DNA of 64,000 bases from GCA-2746795 sp963747345 (GTDB lineage: Bacteria > Chloroflexota > Anaerolineae > Promineifilales > Promineifilaceae). A program made the translations under genes and the position numbers. Positions 24,985 through 34,900 of this stretch are shown here, one piece after another. Location: NCBI GenBank assembly GCA_963747345.1, contig CAVVFA010000036.1, positions 290,345 to 354,344 of the forward strand. Reading direction: 5' to 3'. Every line of letters begins with the position of its first letter. Position 1 is the first letter of the stretch. The notes under the pieces are model-generated. The model was not told the DNA's origin. It ran no database searches and saw only the letters and a list, made by a program, of their open reading frames with translations.

Positions 24985-25749
24985 ATGACATACTTACCCT
25001 TACTTGAAAACCAACTATGGATTACCTGTCCTAAACCAGTTGAGCGACCCCGATTACGACTAATTTGTATTCCTTTTGCTGGCAGTGGGCCAGTCGTATT
25101 TCATCAATGGCCGGCAGCACTGCCCCCGGATGTGGAACTATGGGGCATACGCCTACCCGGGCGTGAAACACGTTTGCGGGAGCCAGCTTTTAGCAGTTTG
25201 CCCCCGTTAGTCACTGCATTGGCTGAAACACTGCGGCCGTATCTGGATCTGGATGATGTCCCCTTCATTATTTTTGGTCATAGTATGGGGGCACTAATTG
25301 CATATGAACTGGTTCGTTACTGGCGAAATCAGGCTGGACCACAACCCATTCACCTGCTTGTTTCCGGACACCGTGCCCCTCATCGTCCGCCGCTGAACCC
25401 GCCCATCCATCAAGCCGATAAACAAATTTTCCTAAACCGACTCAAAACACTAGGCGGTACACCAGCCAAATTCTTTGAATTAGATGACCTTGTCGATCTA
25501 ATGCTACCAATGCTGCGGGCTGATTTCTCTGTTTGGGAAACTTATGAATATAAGGAAGAATCGCCCCTTTTGCTGCCGATCACCGTCTTTGGTGGTTCCT
25601 ATGATAGCGAGGCCACTGAGGCGGATTTTGATGCCTGGAAACTGCATACCCGTTCTGATTTTGCCTTACACTTATTTAATGGCGGCCATTTTTACTTTCG
25701 TGAAGATGCATCTCCGTTACTCCACCTTCTGGCTGATATCTTGGCCTAA
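24985..25749 (+). CDS. Type II thioesterase (GrsT-like)
   Basis: 254-residue alpha/beta hydrolase of the external type II thioesterase family. These editing enzymes remove misprimed or stalled acyl groups from carrier domains. Family marks seen: IPFAGSG near the N-terminus (the substrate-loop motif IPxAGG), LPGRETRLRE, the nucleophile elbow GHSMGA, and a late FNGGHFYF holding the catalytic His. The length is usual for the family. It starts six bases after the NRPS stop, so it belongs to the same operon and probably services the PKS/NRPS line. It differs from the TE at the NRPS C-terminus, whose elbow has Cys in place of Ser. Confidence 0.92.
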   Translation: MTYLPLLENQLWITCPKPVERPRLRLICIPFAGSGPVVFHQWPAALPPDVELWGIRLPGRETRLREPAFSSLPPLVTALAETLRPYLDLDDVPFIIFGHSMGALIAYELVRYWRNQAGPQPIHLLVSGHRAPHRPPLNPPIHQADKQIFLNRLKTLGGTPAKFFELDDLVDLMLPMLRADFSVWETYEYKEESPLLLPITVFGGSYDSEATEADFDAWKLHTRSDFALHLFNGGHFYFREDASPLLHLLADILA

Positions 25750-25845
25750 GCAAGCCTATTTCCCTTAAAGCATACTGACCTGCGTTCATATTCGACGAGA
25801 AACCTGACACTGAACTCTTCTTGCTGGTAAACTCCTGCGTATCTT

Positions 25846-26631
25846 ATGATTACACTACCTGATTACACGGCAACTTTTTGGATAACGGCCGTTCTCGCGG
25901 TCATACTTGTCGGCATAGCAAAGGCGGGGTTTGGGGGCGGAGTCGGGGTCATTGCCACGCCGCTGATGGCCCTCACCATTCCCGTCGCCGATGCCGCCGC
26001 GCTGCTGCTGCCCCTGCTCATCATCATCGACATGCTGTCGATCCGTTACTATTGGGGACGCTACCACCGGCACAGTATCAAGATTTTGCTGCCGTTTGCG
26101 CTGGTCGGCATTGGCGTGGGGGCGCTCATGTTCAGCACGTTTAGCGACAATGAGCGCGTACTCAAGGTTGGCATTGGCCTGCTGTCGGTGGCGTTTGTGG
26201 TGTGGCGCGTGGTGCAGAAAGTGGTGCTGGGAGCTTTGGAAGAACGGCCGTTATCAGACAATATTGGTCGTATTTTGGGCGCTTTAGCCGGATTCACCTC
26301 CACCCTGGCACACGCGGGCGGCCCTCCCGTCGCCATCTACATGCTGCCCCAAAACCTGCCCCGCGATCTGTTTGTGGGCACGACAGTCGTATTCTTCACC
26401 GTCGTCAACCTTGTCAAACTCGTTCCCTACGGCGCTTTGGGACTGATTCAGGTGGGAAATTTGCTCACGATCTTGATTCTGTCACCGTTCTGTTACCTTG
26501 GCGTTAAACTTGGTCTCTACCTCAACCGTCGCTTCACCGACACCTGGTTCAACCGCGTCGTCTACACCTTGCTGCTACTCACCGGCATCCAACTAATTTT
26601 GGGGCAAAGTTTGATTAGCTTGCTATTTTGA
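25846..26631 (+). CDS. TauE/SafE (TSUP) family membrane transporter
   Basis: 261-residue integral membrane protein with about eight hydrophobic segments. It shows the family signature AKAGFGGGVGVIATPLMA near the N-terminus and the half-repeat signature TSTLAHAGGPPVAIYML about 140 residues later. TSUP proteins are linked to transport of sulfite, sulfonates or other anions, usually export. It is on the same strand, 96 bases after the thioesterase gene. Given the sulfotransferase in the assembly line, a role in sulfur handling or product export is possible but unproven. It contains two AACGGCCGTT motifs, so it seems native to this genome. Confidence 0.85.
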   Translation: MITLPDYTATFWITAVLAVILVGIAKAGFGGGVGVIATPLMALTIPVADAAALLLPLLIIIDMLSIRYYWGRYHRHSIKILLPFALVGIGVGALMFSTFSDNERVLKVGIGLLSVAFVVWRVVQKVVLGALEERPLSDNIGRILGALAGFTSTLAHAGGPPVAIYMLPQNLPRDLFVGTTVVFFTVVNLVKLVPYGALGLIQVGNLLTILILSPFCYLGVKLGLYLNRRFTDTWFNRVVYTLLLLTGIQLILGQSLISLLF

Positions 26632-26681
26632 ATATCGACAAGCCAGAGTTTAGATATTGTCTTTCACTCATAGCTTCTATT

Positions 26682-28049
26682 TTATTGCAAAGATACCCAG
26701 CCTATTGGCTGGTTGTTATTATTTGAAGCTACTACATGGCTGATTACATTTGTGCCAAATACAGTCACCACAACAATATCTTGATTTTGCATAGGTGTAT
26801 GTGAACAAGTGTTATCTTGTTCATTAGTAGCATATGCAACATATTGAGAATCTCGAGACCAATGAACTGTATTATTATCACACGATCCATAAGGTAGCGG
26901 TTCTGACGAATTCAAAATATCTATCCCATTGGCGTTCAATTTGCCAATGAACGGTCTTTCTAGTGGAAAACCAAGGATACTTGTAGTATTTCCAATAACA
27001 TATTCCCCATTAGGTGACCAAAAAGTAGCTTTTCCCATTGTATCCGACCCGCTCTGAATTTCTGGATTAGAAAATTCATTCTCAGAAACGAGAAAAAAAC
27101 GGTTGTATCTTTTTCCCTCTTCAATCAGCTCGGCTTCTGTATAGCTTATTAACAACGTGTTGTTTGAAGGTGTCCATTGAGTTGAATAAAGGAAGATAGA
27201 TATTGGAAATTGTGTGGCAACAGGATCATACTCTGAAAAATGGGTCAATTGAAACAAGTTGGATCCGTTTGTAGGCACAACAAAAACTTGCTTCCACCAT
27301 TGCAAAACAGATTGGCTACAAGCATTTTCAAAAGTAATATATTTATCATCTGGTGACCATAATAAATTGCAAAGTGACGCATACTCTCTATTGCCTTGGG
27401 GCAAAAGGCCACTACTCTTAAAATCAGTAATTGTCCTTCTGTCGGAAGTATCTATTTTAATTGTTGCAATATCCCAATACTCTTGCTCTGGAGGACATTC
27501 CCAAACATTCTTCTCACAGACCTTATGGGTTACAAAAGCAATATTTTTACCGTCTGTTGACCAAGCGGGTTCCAGGTCGATGGCTTCATCATTTGTAAGA
27601 GGAGATTTTATCTCTGTGGATAAATCATATAGCCAAATATCTGTCCCCTGTTTTCCAGCAGAGTCAATCACATACACTAGTTTGTCTCCTTCTGGAGCCC
27701 ATACGACATCATCCACAAATTGCTCAGATACAGTAATTCCCACATTTTCAATTTCAACAACAAGTTCACCTGTTAAAGTATCAATGATTGAAAGTTTTGT
27801 TCCTGCGAGAAATGCTAGCTTAGTTCCATCTGGTGATAACCAAATTTGGCTATAAGTGGGTAAATCCGTTATATGTGTAATATGTGAACCATCTGGATAC
27901 ATGCTGTATATTTTTAATACTTCTTCTGTCCATTGATTATACAAAAGCAAAGAAGTTGGCTTCTTAATCTGATTTGTACAGGAAACAAACAGAAAAATCA
28001 GAATAGAAAGGAGTATCATTCCAAACAATATGGTTTTTCTTATGAACAT
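26682..28049 (-). CDS. TolB/WD40-like beta-propeller lipoprotein, A+T-rich
   Basis: Predicted lipoprotein. The ATG at 28049 gives a basic N-terminus, a hydrophobic stretch and the lipobox LFVSC. An in-frame TTG further upstream (28088) is less likely. The mature part has repeated blades with the TolB/PD40 style motifs (LSPDGTKLAFLAG, WAPEGDKLVYV, WSTDGKNIAFVT, WSPDDKYITFE, WSPNGEYVIGN, WSRDSQYVAYAT), about six blades. It presumably acts as an extracytoplasmic binding or scaffold protein; no catalytic motif was seen. It is visibly richer in A+T than its neighbours and has no copy of the AACGGCCGTT palindrome, which suggests recent acquisition. It faces the TauE/SafE gene tail to tail. A related lipoprotein gene lies at 60964-62233. 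Confidence 0.75.
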   Translation of the reverse strand: MFIRKTILFGMILLSILIFLFVSCTNQIKKPTSLLLYNQWTEEVLKIYSMYPDGSHITHITDLPTYSQIWLSPDGTKLAFLAGTKLSIIDTLTGELVVEIENVGITVSEQFVDDVVWAPEGDKLVYVIDSAGKQGTDIWLYDLSTEIKSPLTNDEAIDLEPAWSTDGKNIAFVTHKVCEKNVWECPPEQEYWDIATIKIDTSDRRTITDFKSSGLLPQGNREYASLCNLLWSPDDKYITFENACSQSVLQWWKQVFVVPTNGSNLFQLTHFSEYDPVATQFPISIFLYSTQWTPSNNTLLISYTEAELIEEGKRYNRFFLVSENEFSNPEIQSGSDTMGKATFWSPNGEYVIGNTTSILGFPLERPFIGKLNANGIDILNSSEPLPYGSCDNNTVHWSRDSQYVAYATNEQDNTCSHTPMQNQDIVVVTVFGTNVISHVVASNNNNQPIGWVSLQ

Positions 28050-28157
28050 TTTTACTTTACCATCCTCCCACAAATCCACTCCCTCCAATTTAATCTTTCT
28101 GCAAAATCTAAGATTGGCATCCCCAGATACCGATCAACCCAACATTAGTCATCAACT

Positions 28158-29296
28158 TCAGGCGTCGGCGTCAAAAACGGCTCTGTAACGATTTCTACAA
28201 AGCTCAATTCGCCATCTATTCACTTCAACAGATTGTCGGTATTCAATGCCCTGGATTTTGACAAAAAGTTCATAATTGCCTGGAGCCAAATCGCCAAACA
28301 CAAAATTTTCGGCGTACCCTTCATCTGGATTGATGAGATGTTCGGGGTCGTCCAGATAAGTCCAGGTGTCGATGAACTCCACTTCTTCGCCGCTGCCATC
28401 AATGAGCGTCACCCGCGTGCCTTGCCACGGCCGTTTTTCCCCATCCACCAGCCGCCCCACAATCACCCCTCGGTCGGTCTCGGGAGCCAGCCACAGCAGC
28501 GGATTGCGCGTCGCGCCAAATTCATTGCTGCCCACGCGCACCTCAAAATGCAAATGCGGATGCGTGGCCACACCGCCAAAACCTACCTCCGCCACCCGGT
28601 CGCCCGCTGCCACCCGCTGCCCCGTCTCCACCGACACATCCAACACATGCCCATACAACGAGTAAACAGGCTGTCCCAGCCACAAGTCATCATGCTCAAT
28701 GACCACCAAATTGCCATACCAATCACAGCGCCAGCCATAGAGAACGTCCGCATCTTCGCCCGCATAGGCTACCGTTCCTGCTCCCGCCGCCAACACATCT
28801 ACTCCTTTGTCCGCCAGAGAATCGAGACCGTTGTGCAGCAGATAACGGCCGTTGCCATCAGAGCCATACGGATACGTAAGGTTCAAGCGAAATTGGCATG
28901 CTCCTCCGACAAGGGTTTCGACCAGCCAAAAATGCGGATCGCTCATCGCCGGGTCTGGCGTCGGCCACGGATCAGGCGCTAAATAGTTGCTTTGATACTC
29001 CGGTTTCTCCGGCGATTCTAGCCGGACAGGTGCGATCAACGGGAGTTGGAGAGGGAATCGGCGTTGAGGTCAGGTAAAGGTGTCGGCGATGGTATCGAAG
29101 TCGGGGTCAACGTAGCGGTAGCCGTTGGGGAAGCGGTTTCTGTGGGTGGTATTTCTGTTTTTGTAGGAGGGATGGTGATGGGAACGGCCGTTGTCACCAT
29201 AGTCGGTAATACTTCAATTACTTCTGTAGCAATTTCACCGTTACCATTTCCCCCACAACCGACAAAATAAAAGCCACTCAAAACCACAATCATGTA
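28158..29296 (-). CDS. M23 family peptidase-like lipoprotein, one frameshift
   Basis: Predicted secreted lipoprotein with an LytM/M23 metallopeptidase domain, a fold that usually cleaves peptidoglycan cross-links. The N-terminal part (from ATG 29296) has lipobox YFVGC and a long Thr/Pro-rich spacer. The catalytic domain has zinc ligand motifs HNGLD (HxxxD) and HPHLHFEV (HxH). A beta-sandwich-like C-terminal region follows (GRLVDGEKRPWQGTRVTL). The spacer and domain are in different frames. The change lies at a short G run (29041-29043 on the + strand), and one extra base would give SNSPLIAPVRLES. I therefore read it as one gene with an indel, not two. The start codon choice is uncertain because no ribosome site is clear. 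Confidence 0.8.
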
Positions 29297-29426
29297 TGGC
29301 GTAATACGTAGTGCGTAAAGACCAGACACTACGCCCTATGCAATACGCACATACACTTCATCTTCAAAACGAAAATTTCAAACATAAACGCAATTGTCCT
29401 CTGCGAAAAGAAGCCCGTCAACTTGC

Positions 29427-29455
29427 TTGACAAAACAGTCAAGATAATTTATCCT
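29427..29455 (+). promoter_or_regulatory. Sigma-70 type promoter upstream of integrase-like gene
   Basis: A perfect -35 TTGACA (29427-29432), a 17-base spacer and a -10 of TATCCT (29450-29455, four of six matches) lie about 30 bases before the ATG at 29487. An AGGAG ribosome site (about 29476-29480) follows. Confidence 0.65.
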
Positions 29456-29486
29456 GTGTCATATCTATACGAAACAGGAGACGGGT

Positions 29487-30461
29487 ATGAGCAACAATCA
29501 ACAACCCCAACTCATTCAGGACGGCGACACAGCCTCCCTCGAAGAAAAATCATCCAAATTAAACAGCGACGCCTCACTACAGGCTGCGCTAGGTGAATTT
29601 GAAAACCACATGCGTGATGAAGGGTTTGCCCTCAATACACGCAAAGCATTTGCGAGTGATGTGCGCTTACTAGGAAAATATTTAGGCATCGGCCAACCAA
29701 TCGGCGAAATAGGCACGAAAAATCTCAATGATTTCCTCGACTGGCTGTTAAACGAACGCGGCGTCCCGTGCAGTCCAAAATCCTATGCCCGCCGTGTAAC
29801 CACCATCAAAGTCTTCTTTGGCTGGCTCCATGACTCAGGTGCGATCAATCATGATCCGTCAACGGCCGTTATCCAACGAAGCGTCAAAAGCCCCCTGCCC
29901 ACCCTGCCCACCAGCGACGAACTCGACCGCGCCGAAACCGTCACCCAGGCCATACGGGCAGGCGATGTCGGCAAAAAAGCCGACGCCCGCCCCCACATGC
30001 TGCTCACCTTGCTCCTGCAAACCGGCATCAAAAAGAACGAAGCCATGAACATCGTGCCCAACCACATCGACCGCTCCAAAGAGGGCGAGCCGATGCTCTT
30101 TATTCGCTATGCGAATCCGCGCCTGCGCTACAAAGAACGCAAAGTAGAACTAGACCCCGAATGGCTCGACGTATTCGACGAATACATGGAACAATACACT
30201 CCCACGGACACCGTCTTCACCTGCACGCCCCGCAATCTGGAATATATCTTGCGCGATGTGGGCGACGCCGCCAATGTGGAACGCGGGATGCTTTCCTTCG
30301 AGAATCTGCGCTGGTGTTCCGCCATCCGCGATTACCAAAACGGCGTGGAGCAAGACGACATCCGGCAAAAGCTGGGTCTCTCCAAAATCACCTGGCGCGA
30401 TACCAAAAGCAAGCTGGAAAAACTGATTCAACAAGAAAAAGACGGCTATACCGAAAGTTAA
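29487..30461 (+). CDS. Tyrosine recombinase-like protein with degenerate active site
   Basis: 324 residues with the two-domain plan of XerC/D-type integrases. There is a SAM-like DNA-binding N-terminal domain (about residues 32-125, ALNTRKAFASDVRLLGKYL) and a catalytic-like domain (about 165-315). The usual residues look replaced: the first Arg, normally in TGLR, reads TGIKKNE; the HxLR box reads FENLRWCSAIRD; and the region of the second His and nucleophilic Tyr reads LGLSKITWRDTKSKL, with no Tyr. It therefore probably binds DNA without strand transfer, although a shifted active site is not ruled out. It has its own promoter and terminator and carries one AACGGCCGTT motif. No attachment site or phage genes were seen next to it. 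Confidence 0.7.
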   Translation: MSNNQQPQLIQDGDTASLEEKSSKLNSDASLQAALGEFENHMRDEGFALNTRKAFASDVRLLGKYLGIGQPIGEIGTKNLNDFLDWLLNERGVPCSPKSYARRVTTIKVFFGWLHDSGAINHDPSTAVIQRSVKSPLPTLPTSDELDRAETVTQAIRAGDVGKKADARPHMLLTLLLQTGIKKNEAMNIVPNHIDRSKEGEPMLFIRYANPRLRYKERKVELDPEWLDVFDEYMEQYTPTDTVFTCTPRNLEYILRDVGDAANVERGMLSFENLRWCSAIRDYQNGVEQDDIRQKLGLSKITWRDTKSKLEKLIQQEKDGYTES

Positions 30462-30482
30462 CAACCATCTCGAATTTAAAAC

Positions 30483-30525
30483 AAAACGGGCGATTAAAGT
30501 CTGAAAAATCTTAATCGCCCGTTTT
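30483..30525 (+). terminator. Bidirectional intrinsic terminator
   Basis: A 15-base perfect inverted repeat (30483-30497 with 30511-30525, core ACGGGCGATTAA / TTAATCGCCCGT) has a 13-base loop. Its A and T ends could serve both the integrase-like gene and the converging RAYT gene. Confidence 0.9.
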
Positions 30526-30553
30526 CATTTTAAAGCATTTACCTATTTCCAAG

Positions 30554-31141
30554 TCAATCATCAACGATCAAATCCGCAATGAGTTTTTCATCCGGTTCTT
30601 CTTGATGACTTTCCTGGAAGCTATTCACATTACCAAACCAATCGAGAACGGCCGTTTTGTCAACACGCGTCGGGATATCATGCAAAATGGCATCATATGA
30701 GGAATAAGGCCAATCCCGAAAATCATCCACAAAGCCGTGCTTTTGCGAGTTCCTGTGAATGTAGACTACCAGATTCATAAAATAACCATCAGAGGTGACA
30801 GGCTTGCGACCAAATGGATGTTCAAACAAACTTCCCGTTCTGCCAAACGAATTATTAACCGCTTTAGCATACGCATTGCATAAATTGCCAAATGCTTGAC
30901 TAGGCGTTACTGCTTGATAAGGCTCCTCAATCTCTTCAAAAGACTTCACTAGCACCAAAAAATGAAAATGATTAGGCATCAAACAGTAAGCAAATGTCTC
31001 CACAAACGGGTAAAAATACTTCAAATACAGTTTCAGAAAATGGAGGTAGTTACGCTTCTGGCGAAAAACGGTCTCCCCATTAGTTCCCCGATTGTAGATA
31101 TGATAATACGTTTCATACTGCAACGGCTCCGGCTTTGACAT
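30554..31141 (-). CDS. REP-associated tyrosine transposase (RAYT, Y1/HUH family)
   Basis: 195-residue IS200-like HUH single-strand nuclease. The start at 31141 was chosen because it begins just before the conserved YYHIYNRGTNGE and has GAGAG upstream. A longer frame would run into the REP repeats. Visible marks: the metal-binding HUH motif MPNHFHFLV, and a conserved helix with the candidate Tyr (LVVYIHRNSQKHGFV), followed by WPYSSY. RAYTs are domesticated transposase relatives that process REP hairpins. Here REP-like hairpins lie immediately upstream (31162-31431), as is typical. It carries one AACGGCCGTT motif. Confidence 0.9.
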   Translation of the reverse strand: MSKPEPLQYETYYHIYNRGTNGETVFRQKRNYLHFLKLYLKYFYPFVETFAYCLMPNHFHFLVLVKSFEEIEEPYQAVTPSQAFGNLCNAYAKAVNNSFGRTGSLFEHPFGRKPVTSDGYFMNLVVYIHRNSQKHGFVDDFRDWPYSSYDAILHDIPTRVDKTAVLDWFGNVNSFQESHQEEPDEKLIADLIVDD

Positions 31142-31161
31142 AGCTCTCTCGATCTCCATAC

Positions 31162-31431
31162 CGACTCGAAGGGTTTGCTTACCAACAAACTTGGTTTCCA
31201 ACCAACAAAACCCTCATTCAAGTTAGTTCTCGCGCTACCAGACCCGAAGGGTTTGCCTACCAGCAAGCTCAGTTTCCAGCCAACAAAACCCTTCGGGTCT
31301 CGCGTAACGTGTTTCCTCTTGCTATCAACCTCAACTCAAAACCCTCGTTCGAGTTAGTTCTCGCGCTACCAGACCCGAAGGGTTTGCTTACCAACAAACT
31401 CGGTTTCCAGCCAACAAAACCCTTCGGGTCT
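31162..31431. repeat. REP/BIME-like hairpin cluster next to the RAYT
   Basis: Two long hairpins, 31240-31300 and 31371-31431, have perfect arms AGACCCGAAGGGTTT and AAACCCTTCGGGTCT with about 31 bases between. Each is preceded by a conserved stretch ending GTTAGTTCTCGCGCTACC (31202-31239 and 31331-31370). A third, more diverged unit starts at 31162. A hairpin with arms of the same design, AGACCCTAAGGGTTT, is present at 54550-54610. They are likely substrates of the adjacent RAYT. Confidence 0.85.
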
Positions 31432-31445
31432 CCGCAATACGTGAT

Positions 31446-31817
31446 TTACTGATCCCCAGGCTTCGTCATATCAAATTGCTTCACCACCGTATGCACATCC
31501 ATGCGCTCCGACTCCGGCGTTTGATAATAGACAATCGCCGTTGCCTCATACAGCTCCGTCGGCTCCGCATCACGCATGTGCATCGTCAGCGAGAAATTGG
31601 TTTCCAGCGTCTCAATCACATTCAGCCAGCCCGCCTTCTCGCCTCGCGCATTCACCATCCGCACTTCGATACACGGCCGTTCTATAAACGGTGTCAAATC
31701 AAAGCCAACCGCCACCCGGCGGCCATCGTCATACACATACAAACCCAACTGCTTCAGCCGTACATCTTCTCGTGATTTGGGTGCTTCCAATGGGTCATCG
31801 AAAAATTTAATGTCCAT
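31446..31817 (-). CDS. Hypothetical protein, 123 aa
   Basis: Not recognised. The start at 31817 (MDIKFFDDPLEAP) is preceded by GAGGAAATC, a good ribosome site; the longer frame upstream runs into an intergenic repeat. The product is acidic and soluble with no signal peptide or membrane segment. Its pattern of alternating strands (LGLYVYDDGRRVAVGFDL, IEVRMVNARGEKAGWLNVIE, YEATAIVYYQT) suggests a small beta-sandwich domain. It lies downstream of mfd on the same strand with a repeat between. It carries one ACGGCCGT motif. Confidence 0.7.
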   Translation of the reverse strand: MDIKFFDDPLEAPKSREDVRLKQLGLYVYDDGRRVAVGFDLTPFIERPCIEVRMVNARGEKAGWLNVIETLETNFSLTMHMRDAEPTELYEATAIVYYQTPESERMDVHTVVKQFDMTKPGDQ

Positions 31818-31837
31818 GATTTCCTCAAGGTTTAAAA

Positions 31838-31920
31838 GTTGCAGAGTTGCAAAGTTGCAGGGTAACAAAGTAACGCGCTACGCTATCACCTTGCCACTTT
31901 GCAACCTTGCCACTTTGCCA
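31838..31920. repeat. TTGCAAAGTTGCA-type intergenic repeat, copy 1
   Basis: A low-complexity inverted pattern: GTTGCAGAGTTGCAAAGTTG on the left and CCACTTTGCAACCTTGCCAC on the right, able to fold on itself. The same element fills the gaps at 43826-43929 and 57286-57380. It is a genome-specific intergenic repeat of unknown role. Confidence 0.75.
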
Positions 31921-34900
31921 CTATTTTCCATTCCAATCCCACATCTCCAGCCGTTCCAGCACTTGCACCAGTGCCACCTGCCATTCGTGGGTACTCATTT
32001 CGCGGGGCAGCCAAACGGCCGTTTTGCTAACCCGCACATCGCTGCCCAAATACCGTTGCAGACGGTAACGCGCCATATTGTCCACTTCCGGGATGCGGAC
32101 TTTCACTTGACCGACTTCGGTGGTAACGGCCGTTATCCGCGCCTGCTGCGCCAGCGCCTTAATCCGCAGTTGATAGAGCAAATTATGCGTCGGGTCAGGT
32201 ATCGGCCCAAAACGATCTGCCAATTCAGCCGCCATCTCGTCAATTTCCGGCAGCGTATCCAGCATCGCCATACGCCGATACAGACGCAGCCGCAGCGCCG
32301 CATCCGGCACATAATCGGGCGGCACATACGCCGCCAGCGGCAAATCGATCAGCACCGCTTCCGGCAAATCGACCGCCAGCGTCTCGCCCTTTTCTGCCGC
32401 CTTCAACCGCTTCACCGCATTCGTCAGCAAGCGCGTATACAAGTCAAACCCGACCGCCGAAATGTGACCACTCTGCTGACCGCTTAACAAATCGCCAGCG
32501 CCGCGAATTTCCATATCACGCATGGCAATCTGATAGCCAGCGCCAAGCTGCGTCTGCTCGGACAACGTTTCCAAACGGGCTTGGGCATCGGCCGTCAACG
32601 TGCGCCACGGGCGATGGAAGAAATAGGCATACGCCCGCCGTGTCGCTCGTCCCACACGCCCCCGAAGCTGATACAACTGCGACAAGCCAAACTGCTCGGC
32701 ACGATCCACAATCAGCGTATTGGCATTGGGGAAGTCGATCCCGCTTTCAATAATCGTGGTAGACAGCAAAATATCGATATGTCCATCGGAGAAATCATTC
32801 ATGATTTTCTCCAACTCCCGTTCGCTCATCTGCCCATGCCCCACAGCAATAATCGCTTCCGGCACCAACTCTTGTAGACGACGGTACATAATGTCGATGG
32901 TTTGGACGCGGTTGTGGACGAAGAAAATTTGCCCGCCTCGGTCTAGTTCGCGCAGAATGGCGCTCTTGAGCCGCGTCTCATCCACTTCACCCACGTATGT
33001 TTGCACGGGCAGCCGCTCGGCGGGCGCGGTATCAATCACGCTAATGTCGCGCACCCCTGTCAAACTCATGTAAAGCGTGCGCGGAATCGGTGTGGCTGTC
33101 ATCGTGAGCACATCGACTTCCGTGCGCCAACTTTTCAGCTTCTCTTTGTGGGCCACACCAAAGCGCTGTTCCTCGTCAATGATGACCAGCCCCAAATCCT
33201 TAAACGACACGTCATCAGAAACCAGCCGGTGCGTGCCGATGATGATGTCCACGGCCCCATTCCGCAAATCCTTGACGATTTTTTCTTGCTGACTGTGGGT
33301 GCGGAAACGCGAGAGCATTTCTACCTTCACGGGGAACGGCTTCAAACGGTCGCGGAAGGTGTGGTAATGCTGCTGTGCCAAAATTGTGGTCGGCACCAGG
33401 ATGGCAACTTGCTTGCCATCAGTCACCGCTTTGAAGGCGGCACGCAAGGCCACTTCGGTTTTGCCATACCCCACGTCGCCACAAATCAGGCGATCCATCG
33501 GCTTGGGGCGCTGCATGTCGTCTTTCACTTCGCTGATGACGCGCAGTTGGTCTTCGGTTTCGCGGTAGGGGAAGCTGGCTTCTAGCTCGGCTTGCCACTC
33601 ATCATCCGGCGAGAAGGCGTGGCCGGAGACAGCTTCTCGGGCGGCATACAGGTCTAACAGTTCACCCGCCATTTCATGCGCGGCGCGTTGTGCCTGGGTC
33701 TTTGCCTTCGTCCATGATTTTTCGCCAAGACGGTTGACACCGGGCGGTCGTTCATCGGAACCAATCCATTTGCTTAAACGATCAGCCTGATGCACAGGCA
33801 CGTAAAGCACGTCGCTGTTGGCGTATTTGACGAGCAAATATTCCCGTTCCATGCCGCCAATCGTGCGGCTGACCAATCCCTGGAATTTGCCGATGCCATA
33901 TTCCAAATGCACCACGTAATCGCCCGCCTGAATGTCGGAGAAGTAGGTTTCGGGGGCGGTGGCTTTGGGCTGCCGCCAACGGCGCGGTGCAGGCCGATTC
34001 CAGCCGAAGATTTCGGCATCGGTGAGCAAGTCGAGCAGGATTTGGTTGTTGTCGCGGTTGATGACGTTGAAACCTTCGATGATTGCGCCATGCACAAAGG
34101 TTAGACTGCCTGGCGCGGGCAAATCGGGCAGTTCTTCAACGGGATGGGCGTCTTTGCTCTCGTTGGGCAGCAGCACCGAATCGGCTCGCTTTTTCTGCTC
34201 TTCGCGCCACAGTTCCGCCAGCCGTGCGGCTTGCATACTGACCACGATGGTGCGTTCGTTGGCGACGCGGGTTTGTTTGAGCTGAGTCAACAAGGGGCGC
34301 ATTTGCCCGCCGTAACGGGGGCCAGCTTCAAAGGCATCGGCCAAAGCCGCGAATGGCACTTCGGTTTCTTCTGCGCCTTCGCCCAAAATGAGCGGCTGCC
34401 ACCAGTTCAAATCAGATTCGATTTCCGGCCAGGTGAACAAAGGGTTGGGATAGTCGGGGGGCAGACTGGGCTGTTCTTCGGCGATTTGGTCGGCGTGGTC
34501 ACGGAGTTCGGTAACGGCCGTTTCCAGTTCACGCCAATCGTCAATAATCACCAACGCATTGCTGGGCAGGTAGCTGAGAAGCGTGGCTGGCTGGGCATAC
34601 ATCAGAGGCAGGTAGAACTCGATAGTGGGGAAGGAACGGCCGTTATTCAAATGCTCAATATCATCCCGCCAGGAAGGTAGACTGTCCGCTGTCGGTTTCT
34701 CATCTTCCGGCAGCACAGAACCGTAAACCGCCGCCGCCACCGGCAGCGCTTCCCGCGCTGGGGGAATGACGATGCCCCGTTCCTTCATTTTTGGCGGCAT
34801 TTCCATCGACCGCTGTGTCGCCGGATCAAACAAGCGCACGGTGTCGATTTCGTCGCCAAACAGCTCGATGCGAATGGGGAATGGCACTTGGGGCGGGAAA

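Noticed and set aside
28088..28088. TTG at 28088 as start of the A+T-rich lipoprotein
   Set aside because: The ATG at 28049 gives a standard lipoprotein signal; the upstream codons give only an acidic leader.
31162..31431. CRISPR array
   Set aside because: Repeats are long hairpins with conserved spacing segments, only two or three units, and they adjoin a RAYT; there are no unique spacers or cas genes.
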